The position numbers and the translations under genes were made by a program. Positions 51,978 to 60,293 of a DNA stretch of 64,000 bases are shown piece by piece (position 1 is the first letter of the stretch; every line of letters begins with the position of its first letter). The notes beneath the pieces were generated by a model. It was not told where the DNA came from. It saw only the letters and a program-made list of their open reading frames with translations, and ran no database searches. This DNA is from UBA4093 sp036676455 (GTDB taxonomy: Bacteria; Cyanobacteriota; Sericytochromatia; S15B-MN24; UBA4093). The stretch lies in the NCBI GenBank assembly GCA_036676455.1, contig JAKFCW010000077.1, forward strand, positions 19,280 through 83,279, in the 5' to 3' direction.

Positions 51978-52532
51978 ATGTCGATCCAGAGATGGGCGGG
52001 GGTTGCCGGAGCGCTGGTCCTCGTCGTGGTGCTCTTCGGGATGGGAGCCTCGTACCATAACCAGGAGGTGGCCCTGCGCAACCAGACGCTGGCTCAGCAG
52101 CGCAACGCCCAGCAGATCTTCGACAAGACCTGGAAGGTCATCCAGCAGACGGCCGGCGTCACGGAAGAGTACCGCGAGGCGTTCACCCAGGTCTATCCCG
52201 AGCTGATGGAAGGGCGCTACGGCAATGCGCGCGGGGGCGCGCTACTGTCCTTCGTCCAGGAGAGCAACCCCGAGTTCTCGACCAAGCTCTACGAGAAGCT
52301 GGCCGACCAGATCGAGGCGCTGCGGGCCGAGTTCGCCCGCGAGCAGACCCAGCTGCTGGACCTGCAGCGTGAGCACCGCAACCTGCTGGCGCAGGTGCCC
52401 AGCTCGTTGTTCCTGCTGGGGCGCCAGCCCGTCGAGGTCCAGATCATCACCTCCGGCAAGGCCGAGAAGGCCTATTCGACGGGCATGGAGGATGACGTCG
52501 ACCTCTTCAAGAAGCAAGACAAGGATCGGTAG
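51978..52532 (+). CDS. LemA-like single-pass membrane protein
   Basis: A 184-residue protein with an N-terminal membrane helix (residues 6-27, GVAGALVLVVVLFGMGASY), then a mostly helical extracytoplasmic part. The YHNQEVALRNQTLAQQRNAQQIFDKTWKVI stretch recalls LemA, although the LemA signature (RR-DLIPNLV) is missing. A GTG-free ATG follows AAGGAGG. It is 8 bp from the next gene and the two form an operon. The pairing of a LemA-like protein with a polytopic partner mirrors LemA-HtpX, but the partner here is not a peptidase. Confidence 0.7.
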   Translation: MSIQRWAGVAGALVLVVVLFGMGASYHNQEVALRNQTLAQQRNAQQIFDKTWKVIQQTAGVTEEYREAFTQVYPELMEGRYGNARGGALLSFVQESNPEFSTKLYEKLADQIEALRAEFAREQTQLLDLQREHRNLLAQVPSSLFLLGRQPVEVQIITSGKAEKAYSTGMEDDVDLFKKQDKDR

Positions 52533-52540
52533 GGCCTCTC

Positions 52541-53785
52541 GTGCTCATCTGGTTCGCGCTCCTGATTCCGGTCGGCCTCGCCCTTTACCTGGCGTGGGCG
52601 CATGGCCGCAGCGTCACGCGCTGGGAGCTGACGGGGCTGCTCTTGGTGGCCCTGGCGACCGTTGCGATCGCCAAGGTGACCACCGACAAGGCGCTCACCG
52701 CGGACACGGAGTACTGGGGCGGCTGGATCGCGCAAGCCACCTACGACGAGGCCTGGAACGAACGGGTCTCATGCCGCCACACCCGCTACCGGAAGGAAAC
52801 CTACACCACCACCGACAGTGATGGCCATTCCGTCACCCGGACGCGCAGCGTTCCGGACGGGACCATGCATGCCTACGACGTCGACGAGCATCCCGCCAGA
52901 TGGGAGGCCCAGGACTCGAACGGCGCGTCGCTGAGCGTGAGCCGGGAGCACTTCGAGCGGCTGGCACGCCAGTTCGACAGCCGGCGCTTCGTCGACATGA
53001 ACCGGCGCTACCACACCCGGGACGGCGATCGCTACGTCACGGAATGGCAAGGCAACGACGCGGCCTTCGAGCCTGCCACGACCCAGCACCGTTACGAGAA
53101 CCGCATCCAGGCCTCCACCAGCCTCTACAAGCGAAAGCCGGTCAAGCCGGCCGACAAGGAGCGATTCCAGCTCTTCGACTATCCAAGGATCCGGGATGTC
53201 TACCGCCTCGACGCCCTGATGGGAGACGGGGGACCGAAGGCGGCCGCGGCCAACGCGCGCCTCAACCGAGCGAACGCCAAGCTGGGAGCCAAGAAGCAGG
53301 TCCGGCTCTGGCTGCTGGTCTTCAAGAACCAGCCCCGGGAAGCGGGCCTAGCGCAAGAGGATTACTGGCTGGGCGGCAACAAGAACGAGTTCATCCTGAC
53401 CGTCGGCGTGGACGATCAGTCCCGGGTCCTTTGGGCCCATCCCATCTCGTGGACGAAGGTCGAAGACCTCAAGATCGAGGCCCGCAACGTCGCCCAGGAG
53501 CAGGAGACCTTCGACCCGGAAGCGCTGGCCGTCTGGCTCGAGCGAGAGGTCGAGGCGCGCTTCGTCAGGCGTTCCTTCTCGGAATTCAGCTACCTGACCG
53601 TGGAGCCGCCTCTGCCCGCCCTCGGCTTGAGCTACCTGGTCGTCTCGCTGGTGAGCGGCGGCTTCGCCCTCTGGGCCGTCAAAAACCGCCATCGCAACGA
53701 CGGCGAGCCCAAGCGCGCCAAGGAACTGACCTCCGTCGTCCCCGAGCGGAAGCGCCGCCCCGCCCGCAGCAAGCCGCGCCGCTAA
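52541..53785 (+). CDS. Membrane protein partnered with the LemA-like protein
   Basis: A 414-residue protein with two N-terminal helices (about 2-20 and 33-50), a large extracytoplasmic region of about 310 residues rich in charged and aromatic residues, and a C-terminal helix (about 367-387, GLSYLVVSLVSGGFALWAVK) followed by a highly basic tail (KRRPARSKPRR). Short histidine/cysteine-containing motifs (RVSCRHTRYRKE, RYHTRDGDRY) stand out but match no enzyme I know. It should work with the LemA-like gene 8 bp upstream. The start GTG follows GTAGGG. Confidence 0.7.
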   Translation: MLIWFALLIPVGLALYLAWAHGRSVTRWELTGLLLVALATVAIAKVTTDKALTADTEYWGGWIAQATYDEAWNERVSCRHTRYRKETYTTTDSDGHSVTRTRSVPDGTMHAYDVDEHPARWEAQDSNGASLSVSREHFERLARQFDSRRFVDMNRRYHTRDGDRYVTEWQGNDAAFEPATTQHRYENRIQASTSLYKRKPVKPADKERFQLFDYPRIRDVYRLDALMGDGGPKAAAANARLNRANAKLGAKKQVRLWLLVFKNQPREAGLAQEDYWLGGNKNEFILTVGVDDQSRVLWAHPISWTKVEDLKIEARNVAQEQETFDPEALAVWLEREVEARFVRRSFSEFSYLTVEPPLPALGLSYLVVSLVSGGFALWAVKNRHRNDGEPKRAKELTSVVPERKRRPARSKPRR

Positions 53786-53816
53786 CCCTTGAAACCAGGT
53801 CTCCTGCTGAGGCCGG

Positions 53817-55079
53817 CTACGCTTTGAAGAGCCAGTCGAGCCCCTGGAGGACGAGCGCCTTCTCCTTGCCTTCCTCCATGACGTGGTTGCCGCTTGCCGC
53901 CTGGAAGAACTGGGCGCGCGCGCCGAGGAACTCGGTGATCTCGCGGGCGGCCGCGGGGCTGGCCAAGGGATCCTCATCGCCATGCACGACGTAAAAGCGT
54001 CCTTCCGGGCGCTGCCCGGCGGCCAGCATCTCGCGCATCCGCGCGAGATCCTCATTGGAGGCGTTGAAGGCCTCCGCCCGCGCCACCACGCCCTCGGCAT
54101 TGGCATGCTGGGCCAGTTTCACGTTGATGTCCTCGTCCTTGGCCAGGATGGGTAGGCCGATGGAGGGCAAGGCCAGATTCTTGAGAAACGGCACGCGGCC
54201 CAAGGCCGACAGCCCTTGATTGACCACGGTCGGCGTCTTGTCGAAGTAAGGTGCCTGCAGGACCGCCGAGAGCCCCTTGGGCATCGGGGGGCCCTCCAGC
54301 TCGATCTTCCCGGCGTCGTTCATCAGGGTGGCGCCGAAGACGCCGGCCCCCGCCCCCATGCTGGTCCCGACCAGCACGACCTGAGGGGAGCGATCGGGGT
54401 AGGCGGATTGGGCCCGCTGCTGCGCATGCGCCGCCACGGCCGCCACGTCGCGCGCCACGCCGAACCCGCGGTCGATGCCGCCCTTGTCGCCGGAGCTGTA
54501 GCCCGCCCACTGGTGATCCATGACCAGGACCTCGTGGCCCTGCCGGTTCAAGAGGTCGATTTGCTCGTAGAAGTTGCGCCCGGTCTGGAGGAAGCCCGGC
54601 GAGAGCACGAGGACCTTGCCCGAGGGCTCGCCGATCGGCTTCCAGAGCTGGGTGAAGACGTCGCGCGGCGCGATGGCGTTCCCGTCGACACGGCCTTTCG
54701 CCGAGACGAAGGCGTCCACGACCTCGTCGGGCTTGCGCCCGAAGCGGGTGAGGGCGATCGCCTTCTCGGTGCGGAAGCGCTCGAAATCGGAGATCTGGCT
54801 CGCCGCGAGGGTCGTCGTGGGCGTTCCCCAGCGCTGTTCTTGGGCCGCGACGAAACGGCTCAGACGCTCGACCTCATCCTGCTTCGACAGGCCGGTCGAG
54901 GACGCGGTCTTGACCCGGCTGAACGCCGGCTGACGGTCAAAGAACGAGCTCTTGTCCAGCGAGCCTTTCGGCTGGTCCTCGTTACCGAAGATCCCGTCCT
55001 TGTTGCCGAGGGCATCCTCCATCGCGCCGTGGAGCGCCCCGACCTGGGAACGCGTGCCGAAATCCGGGATCTTCATCAT
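53817..55079 (-). CDS. Alpha/beta hydrolase with N-terminal extension
   Basis: A 420-residue protein. Residues 1-150 are a charged leader with no known motif (IPDFGTRSQVGALHGAMED and onward). The hydrolase fold follows: VLVLSPGFLQTGRNFYEQ, MDHQWAGYSSG, nucleophile elbow LVGTSMGAGAG (Ser), acid in VVHGDEDPLASP and His in ASGNHVMEEG. It resembles serine-aminopeptidase-type or lysophospholipase-type hydrolases. No signal peptide is seen. A GGGGAG site precedes the double ATG. An operator-like palindrome and a TTGACA box lie about 110-145 bp upstream. Confidence 0.8.
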   Translation of the reverse strand: MMKIPDFGTRSQVGALHGAMEDALGNKDGIFGNEDQPKGSLDKSSFFDRQPAFSRVKTASSTGLSKQDEVERLSRFVAAQEQRWGTPTTTLAASQISDFERFRTEKAIALTRFGRKPDEVVDAFVSAKGRVDGNAIAPRDVFTQLWKPIGEPSGKVLVLSPGFLQTGRNFYEQIDLLNRQGHEVLVMDHQWAGYSSGDKGGIDRGFGVARDVAAVAAHAQQRAQSAYPDRSPQVVLVGTSMGAGAGVFGATLMNDAGKIELEGPPMPKGLSAVLQAPYFDKTPTVVNQGLSALGRVPFLKNLALPSIGLPILAKDEDINVKLAQHANAEGVVARAEAFNASNEDLARMREMLAAGQRPEGRFYVVHGDEDPLASPAAAREITEFLGARAQFFQAASGNHVMEEGKEKALVLQGLDWLFKA

Positions 55080-55187
55080 TCTCCCCCCCTGGGATCGCGG
55101 CTCGACACGAGCAAGCGATCAATGACGCCGGGCAACTTCCCGGATCACGCGCCGATGCGCATTGGCAAGGTTATCGTACGGATTCCG

Positions 55188-55224
55188 TGCGAACGTTCGC
55201 ATCTAATCGTTAAACCTATGTCAA
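55188..55224 (-). promoter_or_regulatory. TTGACA box and 14-bp palindrome upstream of the hydrolase
   Basis: TGCGAACGTTCGCA (55188-55201) is a perfect 14-bp palindrome, and TTGACA on the minus strand (55224 to 55219) lies 17 bp upstream of it. The palindrome would cover the -10 region, as an operator would. Confidence 0.45.
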
Positions 55225-55252
55225 GCTTACGGCTTGCGGGGCCCTGACGAGG

Positions 55253-56266
55253 TCACGCCTCGTCCATGGTCACGATCACTTTTCCCTTGGCCCGCCCTTG
55301 CTCCAGGTAACGGAAGGCCGCATCGATCTCCCCGAATGGGAAGACGCGGTCCACCACCACCTCCAGCGTTCCATCGTCGATCAGCCTCGCCAGCTCCGCA
55401 AGCTCCGCGCCACTCGGGTGCATGAACTTGTACCGGTAGCGCAAGCCGTGCGCCCGCGCCTGCATCCGGAGCTTGAGGCTCGCAAGCCAGAAGAGCGCGG
55501 CGAGGCCCTTCCCGGCCTGAAGGTCCTTCCTGGCGGTTTCCGGCTCGGGAAGGCCGGCAATCGAGACGACCGTGCCGCCCCGCTTCACCACCTCGAAGCA
55601 CGCCAATAGCGTGTCCCCGCCCACCAGATCCAGCGCGCCATCCAGGTTGCCCAGCACGTCCTGGAAGCGCTCCTGGGTGTAGTCGATGACCCGGTCGGCT
55701 CCCAGGCGGCGGACAAGCTCCGCTCCGCGCGGGGAGGCCGTCGTGGTGACATGCGCTCCGAGCCACTTGGCGAGCTGGATGGCGAACGTCCCCACTCCCC
55801 CTGCACCTCCCGTAATGAGGAGACGCGTGTCCTTACCGGCGTGAAGCTCGTCGCGAAGGCACTGCAAGGCCGTCAGTCCCGCGAGCGGAACGCCGGCAGC
55901 CGCCGGGAAATCGAGCGTCTCGGGCATCCGAGCGACGAGGCTCTCGTCGATGCATACGTACTCGGCAAAGGCTCCGTAGGCCTGCTTGGCCACGCGGGCG
56001 AAGACGCGGTCCCCCACGTTGAAGCGCGTCACTCCCTCACCGAGGGCCTCAACGACACCCGAAAACTCGCTTCCCAGAACGATGGGCATCTTCGGCCGCT
56101 GGATGGCCCTCAGCTTCCCCTCGCGAAACTTGTAGTCCACCGGATTGAGGCCCGCGGCACGCACTCGGACCCTAATCTCTTGGGGTTTGGGGTCGGGGAC
56201 CGGAACCTCTCGGAGCGCAGCCTTCTCCGGCCCCCCGTACTGCGTGAGAACCAAGGCGCGCATCAT
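55253..56266 (-). CDS. Quinone oxidoreductase-like medium-chain dehydrogenase
   Basis: A 337-residue MDR-family oxidoreductase. The GroES-like N-terminus has AAGLNPVDYKFREG and VLGSEFSGVVEALGEGV, and the NADPH-binding loop is ITGGAGGVGTFAIQLAKWLGA, followed by GADRVIDY. No structural zinc cysteines are present, so it is of the zinc-free quinone-reductase type that reduces enones or quinones with NADPH. Its start (56266) overlaps the stop of the DUF5701 gene by 4 bp, so the two are co-transcribed. Confidence 0.93.
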   Translation of the reverse strand: MMRALVLTQYGGPEKAALREVPVPDPKPQEIRVRVRAAGLNPVDYKFREGKLRAIQRPKMPIVLGSEFSGVVEALGEGVTRFNVGDRVFARVAKQAYGAFAEYVCIDESLVARMPETLDFPAAAGVPLAGLTALQCLRDELHAGKDTRLLITGGAGGVGTFAIQLAKWLGAHVTTTASPRGAELVRRLGADRVIDYTQERFQDVLGNLDGALDLVGGDTLLACFEVVKRGGTVVSIAGLPEPETARKDLQAGKGLAALFWLASLKLRMQARAHGLRYRYKFMHPSGAELAELARLIDDGTLEVVVDRVFPFGEIDAAFRYLEQGRAKGKVIVTMDEA

Positions 56267-56898
56267 TCCGCCCCCCGTCCGGCGCAGGACGCCGTTCCCA
56301 GCCACGTATGAGGGTTGCCGGCCCAGCACCAGCCGAGCCTGGGACGGTTCTGGCTGATCCAGAGGGCGGGGACGCGGCGGTCTCCGCTGCGCGAGCCGGC
56401 CAGCGAGAAGCAGTGGTTCTTCTTCAGCGTCTCGGGGAAGTGGGTGAGGAGGGCGATCCCTTCCTCCATGGTCAACGGCGTGCGCCGGCGGGTGCGGATC
56501 TCGGCGAGGGCCTCGACAGGCGGGAGGTTGCGCAGGTCCGAGCCGGTATCCAGGTCGAAGACCAGGTAGGCGCGGCCTTCGGGCACCCCCAGCTCGGAGA
56601 GCGGCTTGAAGGTCTCGAGGCCTCCGGGCCGGAAGTCGATGTAGCCCATCTTGTCCTTCAGTTGCGTGAGCGCCATCGCCTGTTCCAGGGGCACCCACTC
56701 GCGCGGGATGACGATCACGAACGGAACGCGCGCGTCCTCGTTCGGAAGGACGGGGCTTGCTCCTTCGAGCACGCGCTTGAGCGGCTGCAGGCGCTCCGTG
56801 AAGGCGTCGGCCGACATCTCGGCGATCGCCGGATACCCTATCCGGAGCAGGGTCTGGACCTGATTGTCGAACTCTTCGATGGGCGTGCGCGCGTTCAT
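56263..56898 (-). CDS. DUF5701-like protein
   Basis: A 211-residue cytosolic protein. The C-terminal part HFPETLKKNHCFSLAGSRSGDRRVPALWISQNRPRLGWCWAGNPHTWLGTASCAGR matches the pattern I associate with DUF5701, and the N-terminal EEFDNQVQTLLRIGYP fits as well. The invariant-looking Trp/Cys/His residues hint at a binding site, but no function is known. It overlaps the dehydrogenase gene by 4 bp. Confidence 0.7.
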   Translation of the reverse strand: MNARTPIEEFDNQVQTLLRIGYPAIAEMSADAFTERLQPLKRVLEGASPVLPNEDARVPFVIVIPREWVPLEQAMALTQLKDKMGYIDFRPGGLETFKPLSELGVPEGRAYLVFDLDTGSDLRNLPPVEALAEIRTRRRTPLTMEEGIALLTHFPETLKKNHCFSLAGSRSGDRRVPALWISQNRPRLGWCWAGNPHTWLGTASCAGRGAE

Positions 56899-56991
56899 CT
56901 TGTCTCCTGACGGTTCGGGCTCCCTGGGTCGCCGTGTACCTCCGACAAAGGGGCACTTCCCTCGGCCGAGGGAAGCGCCCGTGAGCGAAAG

Positions 56992-57549
56992 CTAGCCGAG
57001 CTGGGCTTCGATCGCCTTGACCAGCTCCGGATGATCCGGCGTCACGCTGGGCGCGAAGCGGGCTACGACCTCACCCTGGCGATTGACCAGGAACTTCTCG
57101 AAGTTCCACATCACGTCGCTGGGGTACTCCTGCGTGATGCCGTAGCCCGCGAGCTTCTTGGCGAAGCTGTCGTCGCCGAGGTCGTTCGCCTTGGGCGCGG
57201 CCTGGGTGAGCTCGCGGTAGAGCGGGTGAATCCCCTCGCCCTTGACCACGATCTTCTCGAACATGGGGAACTGGACACCGAAGTTGGTCCGGCAGAACTC
57301 CTGGATCTCGGTGTTCGTGCCCGGCTCCTGGGCGCCGAACTCGTTGGCCGGGAAGCCGAGCACCGATAGCCCCTTGGCGCGGTAGGTCTCGTAGAGCTTC
57401 TCCAGGGCGTCGTACTGGGGCGTCAGGCCGCACTGGGAGGCGACGTTGACGATCAGGAGCACCTGGCCCTGGAAGTCGGCGAGCGACGTGGGCGTCCCGT
57501 CGATGCGGCGCAGCGGGATGGAAGACAGCGAAGACGTTTGGGTCGTCAT
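56992..57549 (-). CDS. Glutathione peroxidase-family thiol peroxidase
   Basis: A 185-residue GPx-type peroxidase: the peroxidatic C40 lies in LLIVNVASQCGLTPQY, then FPANEFGAQEPGTNTEIQEFC and the Trp of the active site in VMWNFEKFLVNRQGEV. It reduces peroxides, probably using thioredoxin since the resolving-cysteine form is common in bacteria. The ATG at 57549 follows AAAGGA. It diverges from the LLM oxidoreductase, with a perfect 14-bp palindrome in the gap. Confidence 0.95.
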   Translation of the reverse strand: MTTQTSSLSSIPLRRIDGTPTSLADFQGQVLLIVNVASQCGLTPQYDALEKLYETYRAKGLSVLGFPANEFGAQEPGTNTEIQEFCRTNFGVQFPMFEKIVVKGEGIHPLYRELTQAAPKANDLGDDSFAKKLAGYGITQEYPSDVMWNFEKFLVNRQGEVVARFAPSVTPDHPELVKAIEAQLG

Positions 57550-57705
57550 GGGGTTCCTTTCTGTGATGAGGGCGATATCCGGTGCAGAGGCAAGCGTCAT
57601 CGGTTTGACAACGGCTGCCGGGAATCCCTGGCGCCCGCGGCTAAAGCAGGCAATGGGCGAGGCTGACCTGAATAACGAAGTTGCGCTAGGATGGAACGAA
57701 CGACA

Positions 57706-57719
57706 TGACCGATCGGTCA
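57706..57719. promoter_or_regulatory. Perfect 14-bp palindrome, TetR-type operator
   Basis: TGACCGATCGGTCA is a perfect inverted repeat in the region between the glutathione peroxidase and the LLM oxidoreductase genes. It lies between a weak ACGACA and TATCGT (57723-57728) that could serve the LLM gene. GACCG-CGGTC half sites are typical of TetR-family targets. Confidence 0.6.
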
Positions 57720-57769
57720 CACTATCGTAGACCACCCCACCTCCATGAGCAAATGAACAGGACCCCGTG

Positions 57770-58777
57770 ATGATTCCGCTTTCCATCCTTGATCTGGCTC
57801 CCGTCGTGCAGGGTGGCACCCCTCGCCAGTCGCTCCACGACTCGCTCGACCTGGCACAGCATGCCGAGCGCTGGGGCTACCACCGCTACTGGGTGGCCGA
57901 GCACCACAACTTCCCGGGAGTGGCCAGCGCCGCCACGGCGGTCGTGATCGGGTACCTCGCGGGTGGCACCTCGACCCTGCGGGTCGGAGCGGGGGGCGTC
58001 ATGCTCCCCAACCATGCCCCGCTGGTCGTCGCCGAGCAGTTCGGCACGCTGGAAACCCTCTACCCGGGCCGCATCGACCTCGGTCTGGGCCGCGCGCCGG
58101 GCACCGATCAGCTCACGGCCCGCGCCCTGCGCCGGACCCTCAACGGCAGCTCCGACGAGTTCCCGCAGGACGTCCTCGAGTTGCAAAGCTACTTCCGCCC
58201 CGCCGTGCCGGGGCAACTGATCCAGGCCGTCCCCGGCGCCGGCACCCAGGTGCCCCTCTGGCTGCTGGGCTCCAGCCTCTTCAGCGCGCGCCTGGCCGCC
58301 CACCTCGGCCTGCCCTTCGCCTTCGCCTCGCACTTCGCCCCGGATTACCTCATTCCCGCGTTGCAGGTGTACCGTTCCGAGTTCCGGCCCTCCGAGACGC
58401 TGGCCAAACCCCACGCCATGGTGGCGGTGAACGTCTTCGCGGCCGACACCGACGAGGAGGCCTGGCGGCTCTCCACCTCGGTCCAGCAGATGTTCGCGGC
58501 GCTGCGCACCGGTCGCCCCGGCCTGCTGCAACCGCCTCTGGAAGGTCCGATCGTGCCGCTTGAACAGCGCGCGCAGGCCCTGGCCCATGGTCCCTTGGAG
58601 GTCTCGGTGATCGGAACGGCGGAGACGGTGCGCACCGGCCTGGAGGCCCTCATCGACTTGACGGGCGCCGACGAGCTGATCGTGGCCGCGCAGATCTTCG
58701 ACCATCAGGCCCGCCTGCGCTCCTACGAGATCGTCGCGCAAGCCACGGGGATGATGGCAGCCCGCCCGCAAGGCTAG
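57770..58777 (+). CDS. LLM-class flavin-dependent oxidoreductase
   Basis: A 335-residue luciferase-like monooxygenase. The N-terminus reads PLSILDLAPVVQGGTP, with HAERWGYHRYWVAEHHNFPGVASA, GGVMLPNHAPLVVAEQFGTLETLYPGRIDLGLGRAPGTD, which is the group-1 LLM signature for FMN-linked oxidoreductases. The substrate is unknown. The ATG at 57770 or the GTG at 57767 could be used. Its stop is interlocked with that of the convergent peptidyl-tRNA hydrolase (shared CTAG). The 14-bp palindrome upstream is probably its operator. Confidence 0.93.
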   Translation: MIPLSILDLAPVVQGGTPRQSLHDSLDLAQHAERWGYHRYWVAEHHNFPGVASAATAVVIGYLAGGTSTLRVGAGGVMLPNHAPLVVAEQFGTLETLYPGRIDLGLGRAPGTDQLTARALRRTLNGSSDEFPQDVLELQSYFRPAVPGQLIQAVPGAGTQVPLWLLGSSLFSARLAAHLGLPFAFASHFAPDYLIPALQVYRSEFRPSETLAKPHAMVAVNVFAADTDEEAWRLSTSVQQMFAALRTGRPGLLQPPLEGPIVPLEQRAQALAHGPLEVSVIGTAETVRTGLEALIDLTGADELIVAAQIFDHQARLRSYEIVAQATGMMAARPQG

Positions 58778-59151
58778 TACAGGGGCAGGTGGCCCGTGAT
58801 GGGGTCGATGTCCTCGGGATACGCCGGCCCGATGCCGAGCGCCGTGCGGGTCGGCACGCCGTGAAACTCGGTATGCCCCGCATCGGTGATGAGGGCGTAG
58901 GGCAAGCCGGCGGCGGCGGCCTTCTCGGCCAGGGCCACCAATTCCTCTTCGGTCTCGACGTAGACGCAGACCTTGGCGATCGGCCCCGCGACCCACGACT
59001 GGTACGCGGGAGTGTTCAGCTCGGCGGCCATCTGAGTGGCCAGCTGCGAGGCATGCGCCCCCTGCGCGATCTCCTTGCCCCGCCGCAGCTTGACGCCACT
59101 CGGATACTTGCGGCGCATGACGATGATCTGTTTTGCTCTCAAAGGACCCAC
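58774..59151 (-). CDS. Peptidyl-tRNA hydrolase of the archaeal/eukaryotic type (PTH2)
   Basis: A 125-residue PTH2-family enzyme that frees tRNA from peptidyl-tRNA dropped by the ribosome. The family pattern is AKQIIVMRRKYPSGVKLRRGKEIAQGAHAS, KVCVYVETEEELVALAEKA, YALITDAGHTEFHGVPTRTALGIGP and ITGHLPLY. Bacteria normally rely on the unrelated Pth1; PTH2 occurs in only some bacterial groups. Whether Pth1 is also present cannot be seen here. Confidence 0.92.
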   Translation of the reverse strand: MGPLRAKQIIVMRRKYPSGVKLRRGKEIAQGAHASQLATQMAAELNTPAYQSWVAGPIAKVCVYVETEEELVALAEKAAAAGLPYALITDAGHTEFHGVPTRTALGIGPAYPEDIDPITGHLPLY

Positions 59152-59378
59152 TCACCCCGTAAAACCGCGAGCCAAGCAGACGAACCGCGCCCCGGAAGGG
59201 CTTGGCCCGAGCCTTTCGCCGGCTGATGCGGACGCATCGCGGCTCCATCCGAGGGTACCCGCATGATACCCCGCGCCACGCCGGAAACGAACCGCTTTGG
59301 CCGTCCACGCAGGCCCTCTGCTCGGCTTGCCCGGCTCCCGGCGCCGGTGTACGCTGGATCGCAAGGAGAACCTGCCCC

Positions 59379-60260
59379 GTGAACGACGTCCCCGCCACCC
59401 CTTCCCACTCGCCTTCCTCCTCCTGGAGCATGCCGGACTTGGCGCTCGCAGCCCTGCGCTGTCCCGTCTGCACCCAGGAGTTCGCACAAACGGAGGCCGG
59501 CCTGCGCTGCCTCACCGGCCACCCGTTCGACCGCGCCCGCCAGGGATACGTCAACCTGCTTGGTGACGCCCGCGGCCTGCAAGGCGATGACGCCCCCATG
59601 GTGGAGGCCCGGGAACGCTTCCTGGGCGCGGGGCACTTCGGGCCGCTGGCCGCATGCCTGGCCGACGTGGCCCTATCGCACGCCTCGAAGGAAGGCCTGA
59701 TCGTGGAGGTGGGGGCCGGGACCGGCTACTACGTCGCCACCATGCTGGACCGGCTGACGGCCCATTCTGGGCTGGCACTCGATCTCTCGAAGTACGCCGC
59801 CCGCCGCGCGGCCCGCGCCCACCCGCGCCTGGCCTCCGTCATCGCCGACGTGAACCGCCTGCCGCTCGCGGACGCGAGCGTCGACCTCATCCTGGACGTC
59901 TTCGCGCCCCGCAACGCCGACGAGTTCCTTCGCGTGCTACGCCCCAAAGGCATTTTGCTGCTGGCCGTCCCAACCTCCCGCCACCTCGGCGAGCTTCGTG
60001 ACCGCTTGGGGCTGCTGGGCATCGACCCCGACAAGGAGCAGCGCCTCGCCAACGCCCTGAGCCCCCATTTCCAGAGCCTCGGCGTCACTCCGCTGGAATG
60101 GCGCATGGAACTCGGCCCTTCGGCGGTCCTGGACCTCGTCTCGATGGGCCCCACGGCACGCCACGTCTCACCCGAGACGCTCCGGGCGCGCGTGGCCGAG
60201 CTCCCCGAGACCCTGGCCGTGACGGCCAGCGTCCGCATCGAGGTTCTGAAGAGCGTCTAA
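59379..60260 (+). CDS. RlmA-like 23S rRNA (guanine-N1) methyltransferase
   Basis: A 293-residue SAM-dependent methyltransferase with the RlmA layout: an N-terminal zinc finger (LRCPVCTQEF, LRCLTGHPFDRARQGYVNLL), then the SAM fold with IVEVGAGTGYYVATML, ALDLSKYAARRAA and DLILDVFAPRNADEFLRVLRPKGILLL. RlmA methylates a guanine of the 23S rRNA hairpin 35 region. The GTG at 59379 follows AAGGAG; the ATG at 59430 is an alternative. It is divergent from the PTH2 gene, so both neighbours serve translation. Confidence 0.9.
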   Translation: MNDVPATPSHSPSSSWSMPDLALAALRCPVCTQEFAQTEAGLRCLTGHPFDRARQGYVNLLGDARGLQGDDAPMVEARERFLGAGHFGPLAACLADVALSHASKEGLIVEVGAGTGYYVATMLDRLTAHSGLALDLSKYAARRAARAHPRLASVIADVNRLPLADASVDLILDVFAPRNADEFLRVLRPKGILLLAVPTSRHLGELRDRLGLLGIDPDKEQRLANALSPHFQSLGVTPLEWRMELGPSAVLDLVSMGPTARHVSPETLRARVAELPETLAVTASVRIEVLKSV

Positions 60261-60293
60261 CAAAACGGTTCCTGAAAAGAGGAGGATCCCCCC

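Noticed and set aside
55188..55201. A LexA (SOS) box
   Set aside because: It contains GAAC and GTTC, but without the 4-bp spacer of the CGAAC-n4-GTTCG type, so it does not fit.
57722..59599. A 625-codon open frame spanning the LLM and PTH2 genes
   Set aside because: It crosses two well-supported genes, and its translation is low-complexity.
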